Below are positions 1-6,788 of a stretch of DNA of 18,974 nucleotides, piece by piece (positions within the stretch are counted from its first letter, which is position 1; the number at the start of each line of letters is the position of its first letter). Source of the stretch: DASQTB01 sp035642095 (GTDB lineage: Bacteria > Actinomycetota > UBA4738 > CALAEC01); contig DASQTB010000070.1 in the NCBI GenBank assembly GCA_035642095.1, positions 1-18,974 of the forward strand, written 5' to 3'. A program made the translations under genes and the position numbers. The notes beneath the pieces are model-generated. The model was not told where the DNA came from. It searched no databases and saw only the letters and a program-made list of their open reading frames with translations.

Positions 1-235
1 CCGAGGGAAGTCCGGAAAGGACCGGCTGTTCGGGGAAGGAGACGGTGACGTCGTCAAGGGGGGCGGGGGCAAGGACACCGCGAAGGGAGGCCCCGGCAGA
101 GACCGCCTGGCCGGCCAGGGGGGCAACAACAACCTCCGGGGCCAGGGCGGCTCGGACCGGCTCAACGGTGGCCCCGGGATCGACCGGTGCGCCCAGGGGG
201 CCGGGACGGGACGGGAGATCTCCTGTGAGCGGTAG
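1..235 (+). CDS. C-terminal tail of an RTX-like repeat protein (5' end outside window)
   Basis: The frame beginning at base 2 is open to a TAG at 233-235 and encodes about 77 residues, made of Gly/Asp/Lys-rich nonapeptide-like units (GGGGKDTAKGGPGRDRLAG and similar) and ending in RC-(11)-SCER. This is the C-terminal end of a hemolysin-type calcium-binding (RTX-like) repeat region. From base 53 to the stop it is nearly identical to the end of the next gene (1341-1523), so the two are paralogs or share a recently copied tail. The N-terminal part and function cannot be seen. The stop lies 25 bases before the next ATG, so the two genes are probably co-transcribed. A longer open frame starting at base 45 in another frame runs on into the next gene but overlaps this tail and is not a real start. 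Confidence 0.75.
   Translation, partial: RGKSGKDRLFGEGDGDVVKGGGGKDTAKGGPGRDRLAGQGGNNNLRGQGGSDRLNGGPGIDRCAQGAGTGREISCER
53..235 (+). repeat. Direct repeat, copy 1 (RTX-like tail coding)
   Basis: This 183-bp segment aligns without gaps to 1341-1523. I count by hand about 15 mismatches, roughly 92 percent identity, mostly third-position changes. Homology falls off sharply upstream of base 53, which suggests a copied or gene-converted tail. Confidence 0.85.
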
Positions 236-260
236 GACCGGACCGAAGGGAGGAATACTC

Positions 261-1523
261 ATGAGGCGCTTCCCGCTCGCCGCCGTCGTCCTCGTCACGC
301 TGGTGCTTCCCACCGCAGGCCTGGCCATCCCTCCGACCCAGTCCGAGTCGGAGCCGAACGGTCAGCCCGGGACCGCGAACGCTCTTCCCGGGGCGAGGTG
401 CTTCGTGATCGGGACCGGGGCCATCACGCCGACGGGAGACGAGGATTACTGGTCGTTCTCGGGAGCCGGGGGGGATACGGCATGGGCCTATGTCGATACC
501 GGAGGCCCGCAGAACCCCGGAGCTAACTCGCGGCACGCGGGCCTCCGCCTCTTCCACACCAACGGCACCGGGACGATCGAACGCGACAACAGCGATGGGA
601 CGGGGAACGGTGGTGACTCGACCGTCGAGTCAGAGGTGTCCGCGTCTATCGCCGGCGCAACGCTGACGTCGTCGGGGATTCACTTCGCCCGTCCGGTCGA
701 GTCCGGAGACAACGAACGGATCGACCCCTACAGGCTCTTCATGGCTGTAGCCACCACAACCACGGCGACGTTGGAGCCGAACGACACCACCGCACAGGCC
801 ACCCGCATCACCCGGTGCCCGGACGTTCGGTCGGGCTCGATCTCGGCCGGAGCAGACGTGGATCTGTACGCGGTGACCGTCGCGGCCGGAGAGACCCTGT
901 TCATCGAGCTCGATGGTGATCCCGAGCGGGAGGGGGCCGGACCGGACCTGGTCGTCGATCTGCTGGCCCCGAACGGCTCCGATACCCTCATGACGGCGGA
1001 CTCTTCGGGAGTGACCGTCCCCGGGACCGTGGAGACGGGGAATCCCGCGTCGGAGGCGTTCAGCTTCAACATCGCCGGTGCGGGCACCTACTTCGTCCGG
1101 GTCCGCCCTCTGGACCCGGCGCAGACGGGAACGTACCGCCTGATGGTCGCCGGCGGCGTGGTCACCGGCGGCGGGGAGGTCAAGTGCGCCGGAACCGTGG
1201 CGAACCAGGTGGGGACCTCCGGCAGGGACGTCCTGATGGGAACCGCGGCGGACGAGACATTCGTGGCCCTGGGGGGCAACGACAAGATCCTGGGCAAGGG
1301 TGGCAAGGACACCATTTGCGCCGGGCCGGGCAAGGACGCCGTCAAGGGAGGGGGAGGCAAGGACACCGCGAAGGGAGGACCAGCCAAGGACCGGCTGGCC
1401 GGCCAGGGGGGCAACGACAACCTCCGGGGCCAGGGCGGCTCGGACCGGCTCAACGGCGGGCCGGGGATCGACCGGTGCGCCCAGGGACCCGGGACGGGAC
1501 GGGAGATCTCCTGTGAGCGGTAG
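261..1523 (+). CDS. Secreted protein with two PPC-like domains and Cys-capped RTX-like tail
   Basis: This 420-residue protein starts at ATG 261, preceded by a good Shine-Dalgarno sequence (GGGAGG at 248-253). The first ~22 residues form a Sec signal peptide (MRRFPLAAVVLVTLVLPTA). Two regions starting with S/L-EPN (roughly residues 29-165 and 170-295) resemble bacterial pre-peptidase C-terminal (PPC) beta-sandwich domains: DEDYWSF in the first, DVDLYAVTV and GTYFVRVRP in the second. Residues 309-420 are Gly/Asp-rich RTX-like repeats bracketed by cysteines C309, C353, C406 and C418. No catalytic domain is visible, so it is likely an extracellular, possibly calcium-binding or surface-associated protein of unknown role. 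The frame stays open upstream to base 45, but that extension overlaps the preceding gene tail and is rejected in favour of the signal-peptide start. Confidence 0.85.
   Translation: MRRFPLAAVVLVTLVLPTAGLAIPPTQSESEPNGQPGTANALPGARCFVIGTGAITPTGDEDYWSFSGAGGDTAWAYVDTGGPQNPGANSRHAGLRLFHTNGTGTIERDNSDGTGNGGDSTVESEVSASIAGATLTSSGIHFARPVESGDNERIDPYRLFMAVATTTTATLEPNDTTAQATRITRCPDVRSGSISAGADVDLYAVTVAAGETLFIELDGDPEREGAGPDLVVDLLAPNGSDTLMTADSSGVTVPGTVETGNPASEAFSFNIAGAGTYFVRVRPLDPAQTGTYRLMVAGGVVTGGGEVKCAGTVANQVGTSGRDVLMGTAADETFVALGGNDKILGKGGKDTICAGPGKDAVKGGGGKDTAKGGPAKDRLAGQGGNDNLRGQGGSDRLNGGPGIDRCAQGPGTGREISCER
1341..1523 (+). repeat. Direct repeat, copy 2 (RTX-like tail coding)
   Basis: This is the second copy of the 183-bp tail segment, offset 1288 bp from 53-235. 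It encodes the last 60 residues of the gene starting at 261. Both copies end at the same stop codon context (TGTGAGCGGTAG). Confidence 0.85.
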
Positions 1524-1644
1524 CCTTCCCCTGCGGGATCCAGGCGGCGGCGATCTGACGGGTTCCGCACTCGAAGAGGGCTGACCCTCGTCACGGTTGG
1601 CCGGGCTTCGCGTAGCCCCTCAGCAGCTCAGGCAGTGACCCGCC

Positions 1645-1661
1645 ACGGCCGGGACGGCCGT
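1645..1661. terminator. Possible hairpin between convergent genes
   Basis: ACGGCC (1645-1650) and GGCCGT (1656-1661) form a perfect 6-bp stem with a 5-base loop, between the convergent stops at 1523 and 1669. A weaker 5-bp hairpin lies at 1603-1618. Neither is followed by a T run on either strand, so a role as an intrinsic terminator is only a guess. The rest of 1524-1668 shows no gene. Confidence 0.25.
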
Positions 1662-1668
1662 CTGAAGC

Positions 1669-3087
1669 TCAGCCTTCGCAGCCGCGGGTCACGCCCCCTG
1701 CGCATCGGTCGCGACCCGCCCCCCCAGAGAGCAGGTCTCGCCCGGGTCCCCCAGAGAGGGAGTCTCGCCCCAGCCCACCGCGCAGCGAGTCGTCGTCCTT
1801 CTCTCCCCGAAGTCGGTCGGCACCCTTTCCTCCCGCGATCCGGTCATCACCGTCCCCCCCGAGGACGAGATCTTTGCCGCCGAGCCCTCGGAGGGTGTCG
1901 TCTCCGAACAGACCGCAGATCACATCGGCATCCGGGGTACCCCTCAGCGTGTCGTCCCTATCCGTCCCGAATATGTGGTTGCCGGGTTTCCTCGCGAAGT
2001 CGGGGCACTTCCCGGTGACCGCCGGCGGCGGCTCGCCCGGGAAAGGCCAGGGGGCGGGAGGCGGGGGCGGGGGGTTAGCCAGGCTGGTCAGGTAGATCTT
2101 GTCGAACTGGCAATCGTCCCCTCCGTTCACCCCATCGCCGCCGACGGCCGTATCCTCCTCGCAGTCGCCGGTACCGCTGGAGACCCGCGCCGTCGGGTCG
2201 TCCTGCTCGATGATGCTGAGGGAGAATTCCACGTCGTTCGGCGGATCGATGGTGGCCGACCAGCAGTCAGCCATGGCGGGCACCTGGATGCCGGGTGTGC
2301 CAGGTACCGTGTCGCAGGCGGGAGAGTCGTCGGGCGTCGCGTCCCAGGCCGATCCCTGGTTGCACCCGGTGGCGGGGTCAGCGCTCGATTCCTGGGTTGG
2401 GCTGGTGCCGATGTCGAGGCAGACGAGGATCCTCCCGACGTCCGTCTGGCTGGTAAACGCCAGGGCGGTGAACCCTGAATTGGCCACGGCCTGTCCATGG
2501 ATGGGACGGAGAATCTGCCCGCTCTCCGTGGCCGGATGGTCCGACGTGGACGACGAGTTGTCGAAATGCACTCCCGACCGGTCGCCTCGGCAATGCCCCC
2601 TCTGCGGCGTGTCCTCGATGCATGCCATGGCCAGGAAGGTGTGGATGCCTTCGCGGGTTGGTGGGGCGATGTCGTAGGCGGCCTCGAAAGCCGCCACTTG
2701 GCCCACTCCGGAAGGCGGGCTGGAGAGAGTCGGAGTGTCGTCCCGAGCCAAACGCCGACACATATCCGGGTCGAAGGTCAGCGTCCCGACGCACTCGTAC
2801 CACTCGTAGAACCTGGTCTGGGTGTCGGCCACGGCACGTACGGTGAAGAGGCTATCGATCCCGTCGAACAAGTCACCGGCTATCTGGGCATCGCTCGTCT
2901 CACCAGGGTCACCGTCCGAGTTGTCGTCGGCGCCATGGTCAGCATGGTCTGCCCGACCGTTGAAGTGGCTGGGCATGAACTGCCTGTGGGCCGCTGGCTG
3001 GTGGGCCCAGACCGTGAGGGCAGGACCCAGCGCCACGAGCAGCAGGAGTGGGATGATAACCCCTGCTCTTTGGCGCTTCTCTCTCAT
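1669..3087 (-). CDS. Secreted hypothetical protein with C-terminal RTX-like calcium-binding repeats
   Basis: This 472-residue protein starts at ATG 3087-3085, preceded by GGAGGG on the minus strand. The N-terminus (MREKRQRAGVIIPLLLLVALGPALTVWA) is a Sec signal peptide. Residues ~30-345 match no family I recognise; they contain several cysteines and an acidic DCEEDTAVGGDGVNGGDDC stretch. A proline-rich linker (PPPPPPAPWPFPGEPPP) then leads to a 112-residue tail with about seven glycine/aspartate nonapeptide units such as DDTLRGLGG and RDSLSGGPG, the hemolysin-type Ca2+-binding pattern. The tail is bracketed by C361, C391, C462 and C470, like the other tails in this window. It is expected outside the cell; the substrate or partner is unknown. 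It converges with the gene at 261 and has its own long upstream region. Confidence 0.85.
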   Translation of the reverse strand: MREKRQRAGVIIPLLLLVALGPALTVWAHQPAAHRQFMPSHFNGRADHADHGADDNSDGDPGETSDAQIAGDLFDGIDSLFTVRAVADTQTRFYEWYECVGTLTFDPDMCRRLARDDTPTLSSPPSGVGQVAAFEAAYDIAPPTREGIHTFLAMACIEDTPQRGHCRGDRSGVHFDNSSSTSDHPATESGQILRPIHGQAVANSGFTALAFTSQTDVGRILVCLDIGTSPTQESSADPATGCNQGSAWDATPDDSPACDTVPGTPGIQVPAMADCWSATIDPPNDVEFSLSIIEQDDPTARVSSGTGDCEEDTAVGGDGVNGGDDCQFDKIYLTSLANPPPPPPAPWPFPGEPPPAVTGKCPDFARKPGNHIFGTDRDDTLRGTPDADVICGLFGDDTLRGLGGKDLVLGGDGDDRIAGGKGADRLRGEKDDDSLRGGLGRDSLSGGPGRDLLSGGAGRDRCAGGVTRGCEG

Positions 3088-3339
3088 CGACCCTCCGCGG
3101 CCGCCTTCTGAGTCCGAGGAGATCCTTCCGAGGCCTCAGGAGAGGGCTCGGACGGCCTGACACCTCCTATGGACCAATCGTTCATCCGGGGCCTAGGGAT
3201 ACGCACGAAATTGACACCTACCCGACCTGGTTCGAAAGTCGGGCTTCCAGCTGGGAGGGGAGGTGCATCCGGCCAGGGTTTCTGACCGTCTTCATCTCTC
3301 AGCATGCCTCGCCCCGGCTTCCCGCCGAGCTGTCCGGCT
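3088..3339. other. Non-coding upstream region, no recognisable gene
   Basis: This is the region upstream of the secreted protein gene at 1669-3087. I see no convincing coding frame and no strong promoter. An inverted repeat (CCCGAC 3221-3226 with GTCGGG 3238-3243) surrounds the palindrome TTCGAA. Minus-strand frames crossing this stretch have no family signature. Confidence 0.5.
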
Positions 3340-3577
3340 GCCGCGGAACACCTTGTGATCGCCGCTGCAGGGGACGTCCCTTGTGGGTCAGAGACGCCGA
3401 CTCCATCACCCTGTTCCCATTCCCAGACCTCCAGCATGCCGGTCGCGGAGGATTCGACGCCGTTCTCACCTTGAGTGGCACCCAGACGGCATCGCTGGCG
3501 GACTTCCGGAGCTGTACGACCCCACATGGGGGAGTGTGAAAGGCGGCCCTAACCGGGCCTCGATCGGACGAACCTAG
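3340..3577 (+). pseudogene. Decayed metallophosphoesterase fragment, frameshifted
   Basis: Three short blocks on the plus strand, each in a different frame, read in order as the N-terminal core of a secreted actinobacterial calcineurin-type metallophosphoesterase. HLVIAAAGDVPC (3349-3384) matches the first GD metal-binding motif. FDAVLTL followed by LADFR (3453-3509) corresponds to the stretch around the usual LGDxQY. YDPTWGSVK (3515-3541) matches the conserved YDPTWGRVK. A one-base shift separates VAED from FDAVLTL near 3452, and another precedes YDPTWG near 3510. The Gly-Asp of the second metal site reads Ser-Gly. The frame closes at the TAG 3575-3577, before the expected GNHE motif. Neither frame continues, so it cannot make an active enzyme. 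The family assignment rests on motif memory and is an inference. Confidence 0.6.
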
Positions 3578-5070
3578 TCGTCCTCCTCGTTGAAGAACGT
3601 GCACCGGACCGTCTCCCCCGGGTCCAACCCGACCCTGGCGGTGGGACCGTCCTGTTCCGACGGGGTGTCACTCCCCGCGCCGGCGCAGTCGATCTCCTCG
3701 ACGTCCCAGTCCTCCGAGGCGAGCTCGGTGACGCGGTAGCTGCCGGTCCCGAGCCCTCCGAACGCCCGCGATTCGCCGTCCCTCAACGAGAAGCGACCGC
3801 CGGAGATGTTTGGATCGGTTTCGAACCGGAATCTGGTCGTGTCGGACGGGTCGGCCCGCTTCCGAACAGTGATGGACCCCGCCGCAAGGGGAGGCGGGCC
3901 TGGCGGCCCCGCGAAGGTAGCCGTGACCTCCTTCGGTGAGTCCATCACCACCTGGCACGGATCCGTTCCCGTGCAGGCCCCGCCCCACCCGAGGAAAACC
4001 GAGCCCGTGCCCGTCGCCTGCGCCACCAGGGTCACCGCCGTTCCGACCTCGTAATCCTCGGAACAGTCCGTGCCACAGTTGATCCCGGTGGGAGAGCTGA
4101 TCACTGCGCCCGGTCCGGTGACCTGAACCGTGAGCGGGGCCAGCGAGGTCTCCCGGATCTTGTAGATGTCCGACCCGGCCGCTCTGTCACACACGTTGCG
4201 CTCGTAGTACACCTCGGTCGACCCGTTTGGCTCACCGTGCGCGTACGTGTCGGCGATATCCAGTCCCTTCTGCAGCCTCAGCAGAACGTCCTGATCGCCC
4301 TGAATGGACTCCCTGACCAGCGTCACCGAGGCCCCGCATCGTCTGCCCCCTCGGGAGAAGTACACCGTTCCGCCGGCAGTCACGGAGGGAGCTCGCTGAT
4401 AGAAGCCAGGGTTCGAGATCGGGGTCTTGGTCCTGGCCCCGATGTCGTATCGAAGCACCTCGCATCGAGGTCGACAGGCATACCAGACGGCGTAGTTGCC
4501 GTTGACCTGGCCGGGACCCAGGAACGCCCTCTTGCCCTTGATCTTGTCCAGGACTCGGTGTTCACCCGACTCGAGACTGTGAAGGATCAGGCGTCGAACG
4601 CTGGTGCGAGGGCTCCACCGCGCGAACAGGAGCCATGCTCCGGACGAGCTCGGCCAGTACTCCCACTGGCGGCTGTTCACGCCGGGGACCTTGGACCGCG
4701 ACCCGGACGAGAGATCGAAGAAGAACAGGCCGGAGCGGCCCCTCCGTGCGGGATTGCCCCGGTACTGCTGGTAGACCAAGCGGGTGCCGATGAAGTCGCC
4801 CATGGCCGCCGAGGTATCCAGGCGGTTCGCCTGGACAGGGTTGGATCCGTCGGCCTGCACCATCACCGCGTACTCGTTCGGCCGGGCCCTGGTATTCCGT
4901 TCCCAGGCCAGGACGTCGGTGGTGCGGGCCGGCTGGAATTCGCCGGCCGGCGTCGTGAGGACGGGAATCTCTGCGGAGGCCTGGCCTCGGACCGCGGTGG
5001 AGCCCGCCGCGAACGCCCACACGGCTACCACGGCAGCCAACAGCCGGTTGAGCGGTCCGCTCCTGCTCAT
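3574..5070 (-). CDS. Secreted protein with beta-propeller-like N-terminus, InlB-type repeat and prealbumin-like C-terminal domain
   Basis: This 498-residue protein starts at ATG 5070-5068, which overlaps the stop of the upstream gene (ATGA), so translation is coupled. Residues 1-30 (MSRSGPLNRLLAAVVAVWAF) form a signal peptide. Residues ~35-305 contain repeated short beta-strand motifs (DVLAWERNT, TRLVYQQYR, YAVWYACRP, GTVYFSRGG) that resemble TolB-like propeller blades. Residues ~312-383 look like a divergent InlB B-repeat (bacterial repeat) domain: GPGAVISSPTGINCGTDC, then FLGWGGAC and VTATF. Residues ~393-498 (ITVRKRADPSDTTRFRF, YRVTELA, VRCTFFNEE) resemble prealbumin-like/SpaA-type stalk domains. 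No catalytic residues are evident. It probably acts outside the cell as an adhesive or structural protein together with its membrane-anchored operon partner. Confidence 0.8.
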   Translation of the reverse strand: MSRSGPLNRLLAAVVAVWAFAAGSTAVRGQASAEIPVLTTPAGEFQPARTTDVLAWERNTRARPNEYAVMVQADGSNPVQANRLDTSAAMGDFIGTRLVYQQYRGNPARRGRSGLFFFDLSSGSRSKVPGVNSRQWEYWPSSSGAWLLFARWSPRTSVRRLILHSLESGEHRVLDKIKGKRAFLGPGQVNGNYAVWYACRPRCEVLRYDIGARTKTPISNPGFYQRAPSVTAGGTVYFSRGGRRCGASVTLVRESIQGDQDVLLRLQKGLDIADTYAHGEPNGSTEVYYERNVCDRAAGSDIYKIRETSLAPLTVQVTGPGAVISSPTGINCGTDCSEDYEVGTAVTLVAQATGTGSVFLGWGGACTGTDPCQVVMDSPKEVTATFAGPPGPPPLAAGSITVRKRADPSDTTRFRFETDPNISGGRFSLRDGESRAFGGLGTGSYRVTELASEDWDVEEIDCAGAGSDTPSEQDGPTARVGLDPGETVRCTFFNEEDD

Positions 5071-5660
5071 CCGCCCCCGCCTCCACCTCCTCCCCCACCG
5101 CCGGACGAACCACCAGACCAGGCGCCGCCACCCGCGCCGCCCCCAGCGTCCCCTCCGGATCCACCGCCTCCGGACGAGCCACCTCCGCTCCCGGACCCCC
5201 CTGTCGCGCCGGAGCCATCGGTCGTCCCGCCCGAACCATCCGACGTCCCGCCGGAGTCGCCCGACGACCCATCGGAGCCGCCGCCCGCCTGAACGGCCTC
5301 GTCGGACTCCTCCGTCTCCTCGGTGTCTTCGGTCGAAGCGCTGGCGACCTCGATGTCGGACCCCTCGCCGCCCCCGCCTCCGCGGCTGCTGTCCTCGGAC
5401 CCGCGGTCGGCCTGGCGCTTCCGATCCTTCCGCTCGCCCTCCTTCGGCTTCTTCTCCGGGGCGGTTACCGTGATGCCCTCGACCGCGACGTCGAGCACGT
5501 CGTCGACGATGGGCGCCTCAGGGGCATCCGCCGTGGAGGTGGTGGGGGTGGTGGGGCGAACCGGTTCAGCCTTCAGCGGTGGCTCTCCGCCCATGGTCCC
5601 CACGGCCCACCCGATGAGGATTCCGGCGATGATCGCCAGTACCACTTGGTTCGCTGTCAA
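5067..5660 (-). CDS. Membrane-anchored Gly/Ser-rich low-complexity protein
   Basis: This 197-residue protein starts at TTG 5660-5658. The start is supported by GGAGGAG seven bases upstream on the minus strand. Residues 6-24 (VVLAIIAGILIGWAVGTMG) form one membrane segment or uncleaved signal anchor. A Thr/Pro-rich stretch, a charged segment (EKKPKEGERKDRKRQADRG) and an acidic Thr/Glu/Asp segment follow. The last ~70 residues are almost only Gly, Ser, Thr, Asp and Ala and end in eleven consecutive glycines. No enzyme family is recognisable. It overlaps the next gene by 4 bases (ATGA), so the two products are likely made in fixed ratio. An alternative start at the internal GTG six codons in would shorten the anchor. 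Low-complexity composition makes homology searches unreliable. Confidence 0.7.
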   Translation of the reverse strand: MTANQVVLAIIAGILIGWAVGTMGGEPPLKAEPVRPTTPTTSTADAPEAPIVDDVLDVAVEGITVTAPEKKPKEGERKDRKRQADRGSEDSSRGGGGGEGSDIEVASASTEDTEETEESDEAVQAGGGSDGSSGDSGGTSDGSGGTTDGSGATGGSGSGGGSSGGGGSGGDAGGGAGGGAWSGGSSGGGGGGGGGGG

Positions 5661-5681
5661 CCTGGCTCCTCCGAGGGCTGC

Positions 5682-5687
5682 ATCCTA
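5682..5687 (-). promoter_or_regulatory. Candidate -10 box for the 5660 gene
   Basis: On the minus strand TAGGAT lies 21 bases before the TTG start at 5660, followed by the GGAGGAG ribosome-binding site. This fits an actinobacterial TANNNT -10 with a short leader. No good -35 is visible. Confidence 0.3.
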
Positions 5688-5736
5688 GCCTGAATGGTCC
5701 GGATCGACCACGGGGGCTGGAAAGGCTTGATTTGCC

Positions 5737-5759
5737 GATGCTTGCTTCGCCGAAGCATC
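5737..5759. repeat. Inverted repeat / hairpin in gap after mutM
   Basis: GATGCTT (5737-5743) and AAGCATC (5753-5759) form a perfect 7-bp stem. An alternative overlapping fold pairs TGCTTC (5743-5748) with GAAGCA (5752-5757). It sits immediately 3' of the Fpg-tail relic on the minus strand. There is no T run, so a terminator role is uncertain. Confidence 0.4.
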
Positions 5760-5842
5760 AGCTCTGGGTACTGGGGGCAGAAGTACGAGTTGCCCCGAAG
5801 ACTGTCCATCCGTGTCCTTCCGGTGCACCCACACGTCACATC
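5758..5842 (-). pseudogene. Relic of a Fpg/MutM C-terminal zinc finger
   Basis: Read on the minus strand, this stretch encodes CGCTGRTRMDSLRGNSYFCP followed by QYPEL. That is clearly related to the zinc-finger end of mutM next door (PCRRCRTPIQVVKYSGRNSY then YCPQCQS). At nucleotide level the segment from base 5758 matches the start of the same feature at 5946 almost base for base over the first ~34 bases, with one inserted base that moves the conserved TGA out of frame. The first CxxC and the last Cys of the second CxxC are lost. It has no upstream catalytic domain and is a dead duplicate or the remains of a second glycosylase gene. Confidence 0.6.
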
Positions 5843-5945
5843 GCTGTAGGGACACCGGGGGATACGCATGTTTGCGGATGTTTGGTGAGCAGACCGGTCA
5901 GAAGATCAGGGATTCCTCATACACGGCAACGGGTGGGTCAGCGCG

Positions 5946-6788
5946 TCAGCTCTGGCACTGGGGGCAGTAGTAGGAGTTGCGCCCGGAGTACTTGACGACC
6001 TGGATCGGGGTCCGACACCGGCGGCAGGGCTCGCCGCGGCGACCGTAGACCTTCAGCTCGTTCTGGTACTCGCCGGGCTTCCCGTAGAGGTCCACGTACG
6101 CCTCGTCACCGAGGGTCGTGCCCCGGAACCGGATCGCCTCCTGCACGGTCTCCTGGATGGCCCGGTACAGGCGCCGAACTTCCTGCGCCGAGAGCTCGTC
6201 CGAGGCCCGGTCGTGGCGCAGCCCGGCGGCGAACAGCACCTCGTCGGAGTAGATGTTGCCCAGCCCGGAGATGAACTGCTGGTCCATGAGCAGCGGCTTC
6301 AGCTTGGTGGCCCGGTTCGCCAGCGCCCCGGAGAACTGCTGCCACGTGAACATCGACTCGAGCGGATCGATGGCGAGGTGGGCCAGCTCCTTGACCTTGC
6401 CCAGGTCGTCGAGCGCGGTCACGAACAGCTCGCCGAACGTCCGAGGATCGACGAACCGGAGATCGCCCCCTGTCTGGAAGGTGACGATCACGTGGGTGTG
6501 GTTGTCCAGGGGGACCCGCTTCGTTCCGCGGAGGAACCGTCCGGACATCCCGAAGTGGACCACCAGCACGTTGCCGTCGTCCAGATGGAGCAGGATGTAC
6601 TTGCCCTTCCTCTCGGCCCTGATGATCTTGTGGCCCACCAACCGGTCCCGGAACTCCTTGGGCGCCTTGTGCCGGCGGATCACTCGCTTGGTGTTCTTCA
6701 TCCGGCGGACCTCGACGGCCACCATCCGCCGCCCGACGACGTCCTTCTCCAGGTCCCGCCGGACGACCTCGACCTCCGGGAGCTCCAC
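5946..6788 (-). CDS. mutM: Formamidopyrimidine-DNA glycosylase (Fpg/MutM), N-terminal proline absent
   Basis: This 280-residue protein belongs to the Fpg/Nei family, which excises oxidised purines such as 8-oxoguanine and cleaves the abasic site in base excision repair. Visible signatures are the ELPEVE N-terminus, the lysine in RKGKY (K63), the helix-two-turn-helix region with ISGLGNIYSDEVLF, and the zinc finger CRRC-(16)-CPQC containing the conserved GRNSYYCP arginine. The start is GTG 6788-6786, directly after the rnc TAG and in the same frame, with GGAGG five bases before it. The family normally begins Met-Pro-Glu-Leu-Pro-Glu and uses Pro (after Met removal) as the Schiff-base nucleophile. 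Here the protein begins Met-Glu-Leu-Pro-Glu, so that proline is missing. No alternative start restores it. It is the last gene of the recG-to-mutM operon. Confidence 0.93.
   Translation of the reverse strand: MELPEVEVVRRDLEKDVVGRRMVAVEVRRMKNTKRVIRRHKAPKEFRDRLVGHKIIRAERKGKYILLHLDDGNVLVVHFGMSGRFLRGTKRVPLDNHTHVIVTFQTGGDLRFVDPRTFGELFVTALDDLGKVKELAHLAIDPLESMFTWQQFSGALANRATKLKPLLMDQQFISGLGNIYSDEVLFAAGLRHDRASDELSAQEVRRLYRAIQETVQEAIRFRGTTLGDEAYVDLYGKPGEYQNELKVYGRRGEPCRRCRTPIQVVKYSGRNSYYCPQCQS

Noticed and set aside
45..260. Upstream extension of the 261-1523 reading frame by 72 codons
   Set aside because: It overlaps the end of the preceding RTX-like gene in another frame, while ATG 261 has a ribosome-binding site and a signal peptide.
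1290..1500. Repeated GGCAAGGAC-type units as a possible CRISPR or tandem DNA repeat
   Set aside because: The periodicity is the protein-level Gly/Asp nonapeptide repeat; there are no constant repeats with unique spacers.
3221..3245. GGTTCGAA resembling a tRNA T-loop within an inverted repeat
   Set aside because: The flanking bases do not form a T-stem, and no anticodon or acceptor stem can be built around it.
3084..3527. 147-codon minus-strand frame in the gap upstream of the 3087 gene
   Set aside because: It has no ribosome-binding site or family motif and lies opposite the metallophosphoesterase remnant.
4237..5292. 351-codon plus-strand open frame ending in poly-proline
   Set aside because: It is the complement of the Gly-rich gene and its neighbour; the poly-Pro end is just the reverse of the glycine codons.
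3196..5876. Shared 10-mer GGGATACGCA in two non-coding gaps (near 3196 and 5863)
   Set aside because: For gaps of this size one shared 10-mer is close to chance expectation, and no wider similarity surrounds it.
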